Positions 11,145 to 20,945 of a DNA stretch of 64,000 bases are shown here, one piece after another; within the stretch, counting starts at the first letter, position 1, and the number at the start of each line of letters is the position of its first letter. Source of the stretch: Lycium barbarum (lineage: Eukaryota > Streptophyta > Magnoliopsida > Solanales > Solanaceae); the NCBI RefSeq assembly GCF_019175385.1, contig NC_083340.1:23696336-23760335 (forward strand), given 5' to 3'. The position numbers and the translations under genes were made by a program. The notes beneath the pieces were generated by a model, which was given only the letters and a program-made list of their open reading frames with translations, was not told the DNA's origin and searched no databases.

Positions 11145-13436
11145 ATGAAGTTACCAAGTGCTTATGAGAGCATTTCGGTAATTGATTCATTTGATATAGT
11201 TGATGATGCAGTGGAGTTCAAAATGGAAGAAGAGAGCTTGGGTGAGGCTTTGGCTGGCATTCTGATGAATTTCGATGCTGAAGACATGGAAGGCTATGAG
11301 GAGACAGTTAACTCACTTGTTGGGTTGGGCTCATACACATACCACCCAAAGAAGCTGAGTCTTGATCTGGAAAATAGAACAACTCCTCCAGCAAAGCCTT
11401 CGATCATTGAGCCACCTAAGTTGGAGCTTAAGCAGCTCCCGTCACACCTGAAATATGAGTTTCTTGGTCCAGACAGCACATTACCGGTGATTGTTTCAGC
11501 TTCATTGACTGAGGAGCAGATTGTGCAGCTTTTGGAGGTATTGAGGGAGTATAGGCGTGCTATTGGTTGGACCATAGCAGATATTCGAGGTATCCCATCT
11601 GGGATTTGTGAGCACAAAATTCAGTTGGAGGAGGGCAGCAAACCAAGTGTAGAGCATCAGAGGCGACTAAATGAGAATATGCAAGAGGTCATCAAGAAAG
11701 AAATCATCAAATGGCTAGATGCAGGCGTGGTTTTCCCGATCGCTGATAGTAAATGGGTGAGCCCGGTCCAATGTGTTCCTAAGAAGGGCGGCATTACTGT
11801 TGTACCGAATGCGAAGAATGAGTTGATCCCGACCAGAACTGTCACCGGTTGGAGAGTTTGCATGGATTATCGCAAGCTCAACACAGCCACGAGCAAGGAC
11901 CACTTCCCTATGCCCTTCATTGATCAGATGTTGGATAGACTAACAGGGCGTTCTTATTATTGTTTCCTTGATGGTTATTCGGGTTACAATCAGATCAACA
12001 TTGCTCTGGAAGAACAGGAGAAGACCACATTCACTTGTCCTTATGGGACATTTGCATTCAGCCGGATGCCTTTTGGTTTGTGTAATGCACCAACGACCTT
12101 TCAGAGGTGCATGATGTCAATCTTCTTCGACATGGTGGAGGATTTCTTGGAGGTGTTCATGGATGATTTTTCCGTGGTGGGTGACTCATTTGATTATTGT
12201 CTTGGCCATCTGGGTCAAGTGCTAAAAAGGTGTGAAGAGACTAATCTGGTGCTGAACTGGGAGAAATGCCATTTTATGGTGAAGGAAGGAATCATCCTCG
12301 GTCACAAAATCTCTGAAAAGGGAATCGAGGTCGATCAAGTAAAAATTGATGTGATCTCCAAACTTCCTCCACCTATCTCAGTCAAAGGTGTCCGAAGTTT
12401 CTTGAGGCATGCTGGGTTCTACAGGCGCTTCATCAAAGATTTCTCTAAAGTTGCCAATCCTTTGTGCAAGCTTCTTGAAAAAGAGGCTAAATTTGTGTTT
12501 GATGAGAAGTGCCAGAAGGCGTTTGAGGAGTTAAAAGTGCGTCTCACTACTGCTCCTATTATTGTTGCTCCTGACTGGTCCCTACCATTCGAACTGATGT
12601 GTGATGCTAGTGGTTTTGCGATTGGTGCTGTGCTTGGGCAGAGGCACAATAAAATTATGCACCCGATCTATTATGCTAGTAGAACACTGAATGCTGCACA
12701 AATGAATTACACAGTGACGGAGCAAGAGCTGCTTGCCATTGTGTTTGCCTTCGAAAAATTTCGGGCCTACTTGTTGGGGTCCAAAGTTGTGGTTTATACT
12801 GATCATGCAGCCTTGAGATACCTCATGGCAAAGAAGGAAGCAAAGCCGCGACTGATCAAATGGGTGCTACTGCTGCAAGAGTTCGATTTTGAGGTAAAAG
12901 ACCGAAAGGGCACTGAAAACCAGGTGGCTGACCATCTCTCTCGGCTTGAAGAAGCTGGGAGACCGTCTGATGAGCTTGATATAGATGATGCTTTTCCAGA
13001 CGAGAGGGTGTTGGCGGTGTCAAATGAGGTAGCACCATGGTATGCTGATTTTGCCAATTATTTGGTAACAGGTATAGTTCCCGATGATATCAAAACTTAC
13101 CAAAAGAAGAAATTCTTGCGGGATGCTCGGCAGTACTATTGGGACGAGCCTTATTTGTTCCGCACATGCGCTGATAACATCATTCGGCGCTGTGTTCCGG
13201 AAAGTGAAGTGATGGCAATTCTAAAGGCATGCCATGACTCTCCTGTTGGGGGTCATCATAGCGGAAACCGGACTGCAGCCAAGGTACTTGAGTTCGGCTA
13301 TTACTGGCCGACTATTTTTCATGATGCTAATATTTTGGTGCGGTCCTGTGACCAATGTCAAAGGCAAGGGAATATCGGCAAAAGGCAAGAGATGCTTATG
13401 AATTTTGTTATGGAGGTGGAAGTGTTCGATGTCTAG
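11145..13436 (+). CDS. Athila reverse transcriptase, RNase H and integrase N-terminus
   Basis: In frame with the gag ORF upstream and the integrase core downstream. The RT shows [35 protein letters not shown] and the catalytic FMDDFSV box (nt about 12153-12173). RNase H follows with [45 protein letters not shown] and ADHLSRL. The integrase zinc-binding HHCC region comes next (GGHHSGNRT ... CDQCQRQGN). The frame then ends at TAG 13434-13436, where the family normally has a tryptophan. RT and RNase H copy RNA into DNA; integrase inserts it. The stop removes the integrase core from the polyprotein, so this copy is probably inactive. Confidence 0.94.
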   Translation: MKLPSAYESISVIDSFDIVDDAVEFKMEEESLGEALAGILMNFDAEDMEGYEETVNSLVGLGSYTYHPKKLSLDLENRTTPPAKPSIIEPPKLELKQLPSHLKYEFLGPDSTLPVIVSASLTEEQIVQLLEVLREYRRAIGWTIADIRGIPSGICEHKIQLEEGSKPSVEHQRRLNENMQEVIKKEIIKWLDAGVVFPIADSKWVSPVQCVPKKGGITVVPNAKNELIPTRTVTGWRVCMDYRKLNTATSKDHFPMPFIDQMLDRLTGRSYYCFLDGYSGYNQINIALEEQEKTTFTCPYGTFAFSRMPFGLCNAPTTFQRCMMSIFFDMVEDFLEVFMDDFSVVGDSFDYCLGHLGQVLKRCEETNLVLNWEKCHFMVKEGIILGHKISEKGIEVDQVKIDVISKLPPPISVKGVRSFLRHAGFYRRFIKDFSKVANPLCKLLEKEAKFVFDEKCQKAFEELKVRLTTAPIIVAPDWSLPFELMCDASGFAIGAVLGQRHNKIMHPIYYASRTLNAAQMNYTVTEQELLAIVFAFEKFRAYLLGSKVVVYTDHAALRYLMAKKEAKPRLIKWVLLLQEFDFEVKDRKGTENQVADHLSRLEEAGRPSDELDIDDAFPDERVLAVSNEVAPWYADFANYLVTGIVPDDIKTYQKKKFLRDARQYYWDEPYLFRTCADNIIRRCVPESEVMAILKACHDSPVGGHHSGNRTAAKVLEFGYYWPTIFHDANILVRSCDQCQRQGNIGKRQEMLMNFVMEVEVFDV

Positions 13437-14360
13437 GGGATCGACTTTATGAGACCTGTTGTGAGTTCTGGTGGAATGAAATACATCTTGGTAGCTGTGG
13501 ATTATGTGTCAAAATGGGTAGAAGCGGTGGCTTTACCCAATAATGAGGCCAAGAGTGTTATGGGGTTCCTTAAGAAGAACATATTTACTCGTTTTGGTAC
13601 TCCGAGGGCGATAATCAGCGATGGTGGATCCCACTTTTGCAATAAAGCGTTCGCGAGACTGATGGAGAAATATGGTGTAAAGCATAGGGTAGCAACACCT
13701 TACCACCCTCAGACAAGTGGACAGGTTGAAGTGTCCAATAGGGAGATCAAAAGTATTCTAGCAAAGACAGTGAATGCCAATAGAACTGATTTGGCCCGCA
13801 AGCTCGATGATGCTCTGTGGGCATACCAGACTGCTTTCAAGACTCCAATTGGGACTTCTCCCTTCAATCTTGTATTCGGGAAAGCTTATCACTTGCCGGT
13901 TGAACTTGAACACAAAGCTATGTGGGCGCTGAAGAAGCTGAACACGGATTGGGAGGAAGCAACCAAGCTGCGGTTGTTCCAATTAAATGAGATGGATGAA
14001 TTTCGGTACCAGGCGTATGAGAGTGCAGCCCTCTATAAAGAAAGGATGAAACAATACCATGACAAGAAGATTCTGAAGCAAGAGTTCTACAAGGGCGACT
14101 CTGTATTACTGTTTAACTCTCGGCTGAAGTTGCTACCGGGTAAGCTGAAATCCAGGTGGTCTGGTCCGTTTGAGGTGGTAGGTGCCTCACCCCATGGTGC
14201 GGTTGAATTGAAATCCGGAGATGGTACTCGGACATTTAAGGTGAATGGGCAGAGATTGAAGCACTACCACGGAATGGTTTCGGAGGATAGGATTGTTGAT
14301 CGCTACAGGTTGAAACACCTCGGAACGAACAATGATCTGGTGTACCAAGAGAAGAAGTGA
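13437..14360 (+). pseudogene. Athila integrase core and C-terminus, cut off by a stop
   Basis: Continues the pol frame directly after the TAG at 13434. The DD35E core is visible: the first Asp in the GIDF motif, the second in [12 protein letters not shown], and the Glu in [11 protein letters not shown]. The C-terminal part has [22 protein letters not shown] and ends [10 protein letters not shown] followed by a short tail, as in other Athila integrases. An internal ATG exists at 13449, but nothing suggests independent translation. Catalytic residues look intact, so the single stop is the main lesion here. Confidence 0.9.
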
Positions 14361-14829
14361 ATGGTCACCACCGTCGTGCCGCGACGTTAAATCAAGCGCT
14401 TCTTGGGAGGCAACCCAAGTGTAATATTTATTTTTCTTTGTTATTCTTCGTACATATAGGGTAATGGTTGTTTTGGTGCAGGAATATATGACAGAAAAAT
14501 TCTGCTGAGAAGCAGGTAAGTTCAGTTGTCAGACACTGTTCTGCAACATTGCAAAAGACGCCTGAAGTATACGGACCGTATTTCACAATACGGCTCGTAC
14601 CACAGGGCGTATTTAACAATGCTGCAAAACAGTGAGCACTGTAATGTAACATGCTGGTTTACGACCACGTAGGACGGACCGTATCCGAAAACCTGAACGT
14701 AAACTAACATGAGACAATACAGTGCACTGCCCGATATAACATCTCTAAATACGGGCCGTAAATCAAAAAGGCTAAAAAAAAATTTAAAAATAAAAATAAA
14801 TAAATAACGCAACAATTTAAATAAAACCC
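14361..14829 (+). other. Post-integrase spacer with a conserved stem-loop
   Basis: Just after the integrase stop is a CGCGACGTTAAA stretch and a small hairpin at 14402-14419 (stem CTTGGG/CCCAAG, loop AGGCAA). From memory a very similar TTGGGAGGCAACCCAA sequence recurs in this place in Athila elements of other plants. The rest has further ACGGWCCGT-type palindromes (about 14565-14600, 14672-14690, 14750-14765). No ORF is supported. Confidence 0.65.
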
Positions 14830-15123
14830 CCACGATTTAAACCAGGGTAGATGAACCAAACACTCCAATCGACTTCTCTCCATCTTCACGTCTTCTTTTC
14901 CATTATCTTCCATCCCCACGTCTACCCACCATTAAACCATCACCTTCCATCTTTCTAACCACCATAAATACGCAAACTTCACCCAAAATCAAAACCCAGC
15001 CCACCAACAATTCCATCTCACCAAGAATTCGAAATCTCCCTCTGCCCTAGGTTTAATTTCGTGTGTGATTGCAGTGGTGCTCTACAAATCTGTGTTTCTA
15101 GTGGTCTGATTCATCATTGAAAG
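14830..15123 (+). promoter_or_regulatory. Host-gene-like CT-rich leader before the Athila third ORF
   Basis: The stretch is rich in C, T and A (tccatcttcacgtcttc and similar), poor in G, and unlike flanking retroelement sequence. It resembles the 5' untranslated leader of a plant nuclear gene. It ends at a good splice donor, AAG/GTATGA, with the cut after 15123. I infer a leader exon for a spliced RNA expressing ORF3. A TATA box is not evident, so promoter activity is only a possibility. Confidence 0.45.
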
Positions 15124-15826
15124 GTATGACTCATGCTCCCCATCCTTCTTTGTTATCTGTGAACTTGAACTTGGTGGTAAGTGATTGTTTAGACTGGGTT
15201 GGTGAAATTAAGTGCTTAATTCCCTTGGTTAATGATCTAGTGAGGGGATAGAGGTGTTCAATTTCTTTTAATTCTCGTGGGTAATTGTTAATAACACCCA
15301 AATGGGTTGGAGGGCATTCCATACTTCAAAATTTGAAGTTTTTGGTCTGCCCACCAATGGCTTGACACTTGCGGGAATTATGAATATTGATAGAAAAATA
15401 GGCGAAGTCTGAGTAGCCTAAACCCCAACACAATGTGAAACCGAGATATGATATGAAATTGTGAAATCAAAATTTGTGTCTGTCTGTGGTGCGAATTACG
15501 ACTGCACATTACGAACCGTATTGCACTTTACAGTCCGTATTTAAGCATGTTAAGTGGACAAAATGACATCCTAAAGGAATCCCAGTTTACGATCTAACTT
15601 TATGGACCGTAAACCAGTTTACGGTCCGTATTTAAGATTTCACCAGGGGACAGAATGTTCTGAAGATGACTGCTCAATTTACGATCGCAGTTTATAGACC
15701 GTAAACCAGTTTACGGTCCGTCTTTTGTGTTTACGACCACAGACAGAACATGTATTCTGTGCACAGTCATATACTCTTATCTTTGGTTGATTGTTCATGA
15801 TAACTGATATGTGGTGTCTTTTGCAG
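15124..15826 (+). other. Candidate 703-bp leader intron upstream of ORF3
   Basis: Donor GTATGA at 15124 and acceptor TGTCTTTTGCAG ending at 15826. The ORF3 start codon ATG lies 2 nt after the acceptor (15829). The intron holds three clusters of TTTACGG/CCGTAAA palindromes (15505-15545, 15595-15635, 15685-15725). Splicing is inferred from site quality and position; no transcript is available. Confidence 0.5.
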
Positions 15827-15828
15827 GA

Positions 15829-17868
15829 ATGGGTCAGAAAAGAAAAGCAACGAGAGCGGGGGCCCACAGTACGGGCAAGAAAAAGAGAGCGCGCTCGGAT
15901 TCAAGGTTGATAGATGAACCTTCCACTTCGGAAGGGGAACAATCAGGATCCGAGTGTGCCGAGGTTATACCGCCACCAAAAGTCCGGGGGGCCCCCACCC
16001 AAGAAAAAATGGCAACCACATCAACCCTGCCCTCACCCATGACTCCATCAAAGTCTGCGTCGGAAGCCTCCCAGTCTGAAGAGGGGGATTCTGATGCGGA
16101 GGCATCAAGCAGGGGGGCTGCCACCCAGACTCCACCAGAGAGTGACTCAGCAGGGCCTAGTGAAGGCAGTGATCCAGTTGATGATACGCCACCTAAGGGT
16201 CGTAAGCTGGTCGTCAGGACCAAACGGTTGGATGAAGAGAAGTTGTGGTTCTCGGTAAAGGGGTCAAAGCAGTTGTATGACCAATGGATGGCCGGGACAG
16301 GAACTGATGGACAGCCGTTGCGGAAAATACTTGAAGAACGGCGGCTGATTTTCGATGGTATTTCAACTCATCCACAGCTGGATGATACCATCAAAGGGTA
16401 CAAGTTAGATGCACTCACTCATGAGCCGGGAGAGTATGCTCCGCATATTGTGCGGGAGTTCTATGCTTCATATGGGGCCGTCCTAATGTCGATGAAGAAA
16501 CGGAGTCTTGCTTGGCATCAGATTCCCATGCTGGAAAATGTGACGGTCCGGAACTCCCTGGTTGATATTTCCTCCAAAGCCATCAACAGGGTCCTGTTTG
16601 GTGATGATTTTGTGGCTCCTACTTATTTGAGCCTGTTCCTAGACAAACGCGACAGGAAGGACAAGAAATCCGTCAGGGAGTGGACTGCGACACTTATCAC
16701 AGCTGAGCCACACGAGCAGAAATGGACTAATGATGGGAAAGTGAAGATCACTAAAAGTTGTTTGTCCACAGAGGCTAAATTCTGGTGGACGTTGTTACGG
16801 TACAGGATCACGCCAACCCAGGCAGATAATACCCTATCCACCAGTCAGGCAGTAACTATTGCCTCCTTCATGTCCCGGTACCCGATGGATATTGGCGAGT
16901 TAATAGCTGAGGAGCTGCATGTGCGGGCACACAAGCCCAACCAAAACATGGTCTTTCCGTGTCTGATCACGGAATTATGTCGACGGGCAAAGATAGTTCG
17001 GCTTCCAGATTGGGACGGTACCATCACCGCCGCACATGTAGGGGATTGGAGGAAAAACAAGCCGGTAAGCAAAAAGGACCGGGAGGCAGATCAGTCCGGT
17101 GATGACGACGACACTCAGTTAGAGTTGAGTCCGAGCCGTGGTTATGGGATTGATCCAGTAGGGTCCGATTTTGGTGCTGCTACTACTGGGCCTGAGGTTA
17201 CCACGACAGGTGTTTCTGGGACTGTCCATGCTCAGGAGGCCGCTGCCACACTTGGTAGTTCTGAGGCAAGAACTCCACCACCACCTACTGTCACACAGGA
17301 TCATCCTTCGGGGTCCGCCACTGCTGCTGCAACAGCCGAGCCTGCTGATCCAGAGCTGGGATTGCTGCACTTCAGTCCTGGTAACTACAGCCAAATTACA
17401 ATTAAAGCGGTGCGGACCGAAAGGCAAGTAGACAAAATCTTGCTACAATTCAGGCTGACGGTGAAGAAAATAGTGCAGCAGTTGGTTACTGAGGCGACCA
17501 CAGAGATCCGTGCTGAGTTTGAGAAAAAGCACGAGGTGTATCAGGCTAGGCTTGACAGCTTTGAGGTGAGATTGTTGACTCGAGAGCAGACCGCACCCGG
17601 TGGGGAGTCTAGTTCCTTGAGGAGTGAGTTGGAGAAGCTGAAAAAGGAGCTTGAAACACTCAAGGGGCACGGGATGATAGCCACACCAGCACCAGCACCA
17701 GCACCACAACCCATTTTGCCTACCACATTCAAGGTGCTGGACTTGCTAGATTCTGAGGAGGAGACGGAGGAGGCCGAACCCTCTGTTCGCAATACTGGAA
17801 AAAGGATTCTTGCCTCATCCGAGGACCCGGAGGAGTTGGCTAAGAGATTAAAGAGGAGTGAAAATTAG
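15829..17868 (+). CDS. Athila third ORF, 'putative plant transposon protein' family
   Basis: The 679-codon ORF starts at the first ATG, 2 nt after a strong acceptor, and ends at TAG 17868. The N-terminus is basic (KRKATRAG, GKKKRARSD, a likely nuclear localisation signal), then a Ser/Glu/Pro-rich acidic stretch. A globular domain follows, about residues 125-410, with VREFYASYGAVL, LFGDDFVAP, STEAKFWWTLLRYRI and FPCLITELCRRAKI. This pattern is what I know as the plant transposon-associated domain (recalled as Pfam PF20167). The C-terminal third has a coiled coil with ELEKLKKELETLKGH and a PAPAPAPAP run. It occupies the place called env-like in Athila, but I see no signal peptide or membrane segment. 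Function unknown; the open frame contrasts with the stops in pol. Confidence 0.75.
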   Translation: MGQKRKATRAGAHSTGKKKRARSDSRLIDEPSTSEGEQSGSECAEVIPPPKVRGAPTQEKMATTSTLPSPMTPSKSASEASQSEEGDSDAEASSRGAATQTPPESDSAGPSEGSDPVDDTPPKGRKLVVRTKRLDEEKLWFSVKGSKQLYDQWMAGTGTDGQPLRKILEERRLIFDGISTHPQLDDTIKGYKLDALTHEPGEYAPHIVREFYASYGAVLMSMKKRSLAWHQIPMLENVTVRNSLVDISSKAINRVLFGDDFVAPTYLSLFLDKRDRKDKKSVREWTATLITAEPHEQKWTNDGKVKITKSCLSTEAKFWWTLLRYRITPTQADNTLSTSQAVTIASFMSRYPMDIGELIAEELHVRAHKPNQNMVFPCLITELCRRAKIVRLPDWDGTITAAHVGDWRKNKPVSKKDREADQSGDDDDTQLELSPSRGYGIDPVGSDFGAATTGPEVTTTGVSGTVHAQEAAATLGSSEARTPPPPTVTQDHPSGSATAAATAEPADPELGLLHFSPGNYSQITIKAVRTERQVDKILLQFRLTVKKIVQQLVTEATTEIRAEFEKKHEVYQARLDSFEVRLLTREQTAPGGESSSLRSELEKLKKELETLKGHGMIATPAPAPAPQPILPTTFKVLDLLDSEEETEEAEPSVRNTGKRILASSEDPEELAKRLKRSEN

Positions 17869-19510
17869 GACCTGCAGCAGACGATCTTTCAGTCACTAGT
17901 TAAGCCGTAGCGCCAACCAGGAGAGTCCTCCAGTCAACCGTCAGATGCGGCAGGCCAGTCATGAGGTGCTCCCAGCAACAAGGTACCATTTCCTTTCCCT
18001 CATTCTTATAACTGAAGCACTGAGACAGTGCTTGATTCTTGAGTTGGGGGTGGGACTAATTGATAGTAGAATAGTGTAAATAGGTGTTTAGGAACCCCCT
18101 CGACTTTTCTTTGCCAGAGTTCTTTTCCTGAGGGGGGTTTTATTTTGTTGAAACTGGCATGTTTAGGATGTTGCTTAGGTTGAATAGAATAATTTTGACT
18201 TATTTGGTGTTACTTTGTAACTAATGGCATGTGTTGTAGTTTGTTGAAAATTTGGACCCCTCAGAATTTTTGAAAAATGCATACTTAGAACAGTTATAGT
18301 CTGACATGATTGATTCTTGATATGACATTGTGATTATTGGGGTGTTGTGTGTGAGGAATGATTACTTATGAGGTCACAAGTGTAAAAATGATTGTCCTTA
18401 TGCCGATGTGAGTGTGAGTCGTTAGTTTAATTTTGTTTACGCATGTATAATCTAGAACTTGCCTGGTTGGTCTTGTTTGAAATACGAAAGTTAGTTTGGT
18501 TGTGACAGGATCGTAGGCTTTCTTTGTGTTAAGTCACTGTGCCTAAATAAGCCTCTCCAAAAGCTGAAAATATCACTAGTTGTCCCTTTTTGAGCCTTTT
18601 TGACCTTTTTCTTGGTTAGCCGAATGAAACCTCACCCGTTCTGAAATTTACCCATCTTCGCACCCGTTCCCTCCTTGATGCTACTAGATAGACGAGGCCA
18701 AGCGCCTAAGTTGGGGGTAAATCAAATGTGAAGTGGATGTTGAGAACAAAGGTTGGGGGTGGTGGAATTTGCTAATAGAGAGTCGATGTGGTAGTTGACA
18801 CTAAATAAATCCAAAAAAAAAAAATCATCATCAGAAAAATTTAAACACAAAAGAATTGCTAGTTGGATAGGAATAAAACCACCTCGAGGTCGAAAAACAT
18901 GAAAGAAAATAAAGGGGTTGGAAAGAAAAGAGGCGAATCAAGGTAAAGAGATGTTGTAGTGTCAAGGAGGGTGAGTCACTAATACCCAAAAAGTATCCTA
19001 CCCGTCCCGAAGCCTACATTACAAGCTGAAACAAGTCCTAATGTGATCACAACCGAACGAGCCTAGGATGAAAACATAGAAAATAAGGGCAAGCCTATGG
19101 TATTTGCATGTGTCGATATGAATTTCTTTGTGAGTGTGAGTGTTTTCTCTTCTCTTTCATCTTCGTCCCATTCTTGTTGTATATACGTGTGTTGGGACAT
19201 TCTTTGGTCTATGTGAGGGCATAAGGATGAGAATTGAACAAAATAAAGTGACTGCCGAAAGTAGCGTTTGTGTGCACAAAAGCATGTTCGATAATGTGAT
19301 GTCATGTATAGAAGCTTCATGATTAGTCATAACGTTCTTCAAGTGTGTATATTGCTTTACAAATTACAGTTGGGGTGGTCAGTTGAAAGGGAACATGCAT
19401 GCCAAAAGTTCCAAGTCAAAACCGATGTAGACATTGTTATTTTATAATATCTAAGTGTTAGATTGAGTCGTTGTGTGGTATGGCCTGCTTGAGGACAAGC
19501 AAATACTTTA
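17869..19510 (+). other. Athila 3' internal noncoding region
   Basis: No ORF longer than about 85 codons is convincing in 1.6 kb. It contains three early polypurine-like tracts resembling the real one: TTGGGGGTGGG near 18043, AAGTTGGGGGTAAA near 18708 and GGTTGGGGGTGGTGG near 18752. The segment just before the 3' LTR (gaggacaagcaaatacttta) matches the usual Athila 3' end. Confidence 0.7.
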
Positions 19511-19522
19511 AGTTGGGGGTGT
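19511..19522 (+). other. Polypurine tract
   Basis: AGTTGGGGGTGT directly abuts the TG of the 3' LTR. It is the expected primer for plus-strand DNA synthesis and matches the Athila form of the tract. Confidence 0.85.
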
Positions 19523-20940
19523 TGATGTGGCGTGGTTTTACGCCACAATCGATGTTTTTTGACTCTAAGTTTTACTTGTTTTTAAGCAAGCCTATGTGAT
19601 TTTACGTGGTTTTTAGTGTTTTTCAGGTAAAGGAACAGATTCGGCACAATCACAGTTGAAGTGCAGAACCAGGTCGTAAAGTGATGTTTACGGTCCGTAT
19701 TCTACAATACGGGCCGTATTCCATGGTCGTGTCTAAGGATAACAGAACCAGAAAGTCAAGCTGAGAAGATGGTGGTTTACGAGCTAGGTTTACGGACCGT
19801 ATTTCAGTTTACGGTCCGTATTCCATCACGTATTTAACCAGTTGAGCATCTGGCAGAAAGTCGAAGTATCAGATGTTGAATTACGACCAAGCAGTTTACG
19901 GACCGTAAACCACTTTACGGTCCGTATTTTGGAAGGATAAGTTGCACACAGCTGAGAGAACGAGTTGGGCGTAAACCATGTTTACGGTCCGTAAAGTGAT
20001 TTACGGACCGTATTTCATCATGACGGGACTGAAGTGCAAAATCTATAACTTATGTATTTTCAAAACCTATAAATAGTCATTGTAGGGTTTTAATAGTCAC
20101 CATTCAATATATTTTTGTCTCTTGACTTAGAACAAAAACTTCTCTCTAGTTTTTGAAGATTCAAACATCAATTCAAGTATTACCAATTCTTTTTTTATTC
20201 CAAAGTAAGCATTTATGAATTCTTCAATTTCTTATTTCTTGTTCTTTGTCATGAGTAGCTAAATTTCCTTACTAGGGTTGTGAACCCAATGATGGGTGTT
20301 TTGTGATTGGGTGTTGTGATTGATATACACATAATGGATTATTAAAATTTGATTATTCTTCATTCTTCATTCATAATTAATGGTTGCAAACATTGATTAA
20401 AGCCATAAACCTTAATTTATTTGGGAAAATAATTAGGGTTGGTAAGAATAATTAACAAGAACTCAAAGCTTTAAACTTTGTTTAATAAATTCACTTAGGA
20501 ATAAGAGGAGTTTACTTGGCATGATTAATCGTTCTTCATAATCACTTTCTTATATTTGGGAAAATCATAGAAAGATATAATCTTTATTTATTGGGAAATA
20601 GTAGAGATTCACATAGAGATTAAGTGCATTCATATAATGATCCATTACAAGTATCTCAAGATCAATACCCATGATCATACACCCTATCTAACGGGGACAC
20701 AACCTTAGTTTCTTTTACCATAAATAGTCACTAAAACAATAGTTTAGAAATTAGTCATAGACAAAACCCAACTTTTACCAACATTATCGGATTAAGATAT
20801 TAGACCTAGAACTTAGCATTTACGACTTTAGTAACCTTTTCACACCATATTCCCTGTGGGATTCGACCCCAACCTTGTTGGGTTACTATATTTGACAACG
20901 TCCGCGTTATACCAATAATAGGTGTAATTTGAGCGTATCA
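19523..20940 (+). repeat. Athila 3' LTR
   Basis: 1418 bp, TGATGTGG to GCGTATCA, followed by the target duplication ataac. It differs from the 5' LTR at about 13 positions. It keeps a canonical TATAAATA box at 20068-20075. Its palindrome cluster is at 19687-20017. Confidence 0.93.
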
Positions 20941-20945
20941 ATAAC

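Larger units (their letters stand above)
7330..20940 (+). mobile_element. Near-complete Athila-type LTR retrotransposon, 13.6 kb
   Basis: Two 1418-bp LTRs (7330-8747 and 19523-20940) flank a PBS, gag-protease, RT-RNase H-integrase, a long third ORF and a polypurine tract. The 5-bp target duplication ataac is intact (7325-7329 and 20941-20945). By eye the LTRs differ at about 13 sites (roughly 0.9%), 12 of them transitions, so insertion is recent. The order gag-PR-RT-RH-IN followed by an extra ORF, the tRNA-Asp PBS and the RT sequence all fit the Athila branch of Ty3/gypsy. The copy is probably non-autonomous now: gag-pol has two in-frame TAG stops and the 5' LTR TATA box is altered. It is nested in the 6490-22804 LTR. 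Confidence 0.95.

Noticed and set aside
13449..14360. Independent integrase gene
   Set aside because: It is in frame with pol upstream and separated only by a stop; the ATG at 13449 is incidental.
15834..16223. 129-codon minus-strand ORF and other ORFs opposite ORF3 or pol
   Set aside because: They are shadows of the plus-strand Athila genes and show no domain of their own.
15829..17868. Envelope protein
   Set aside because: Position fits the env-like slot, but no signal peptide, transmembrane span or glycoprotein features are seen.
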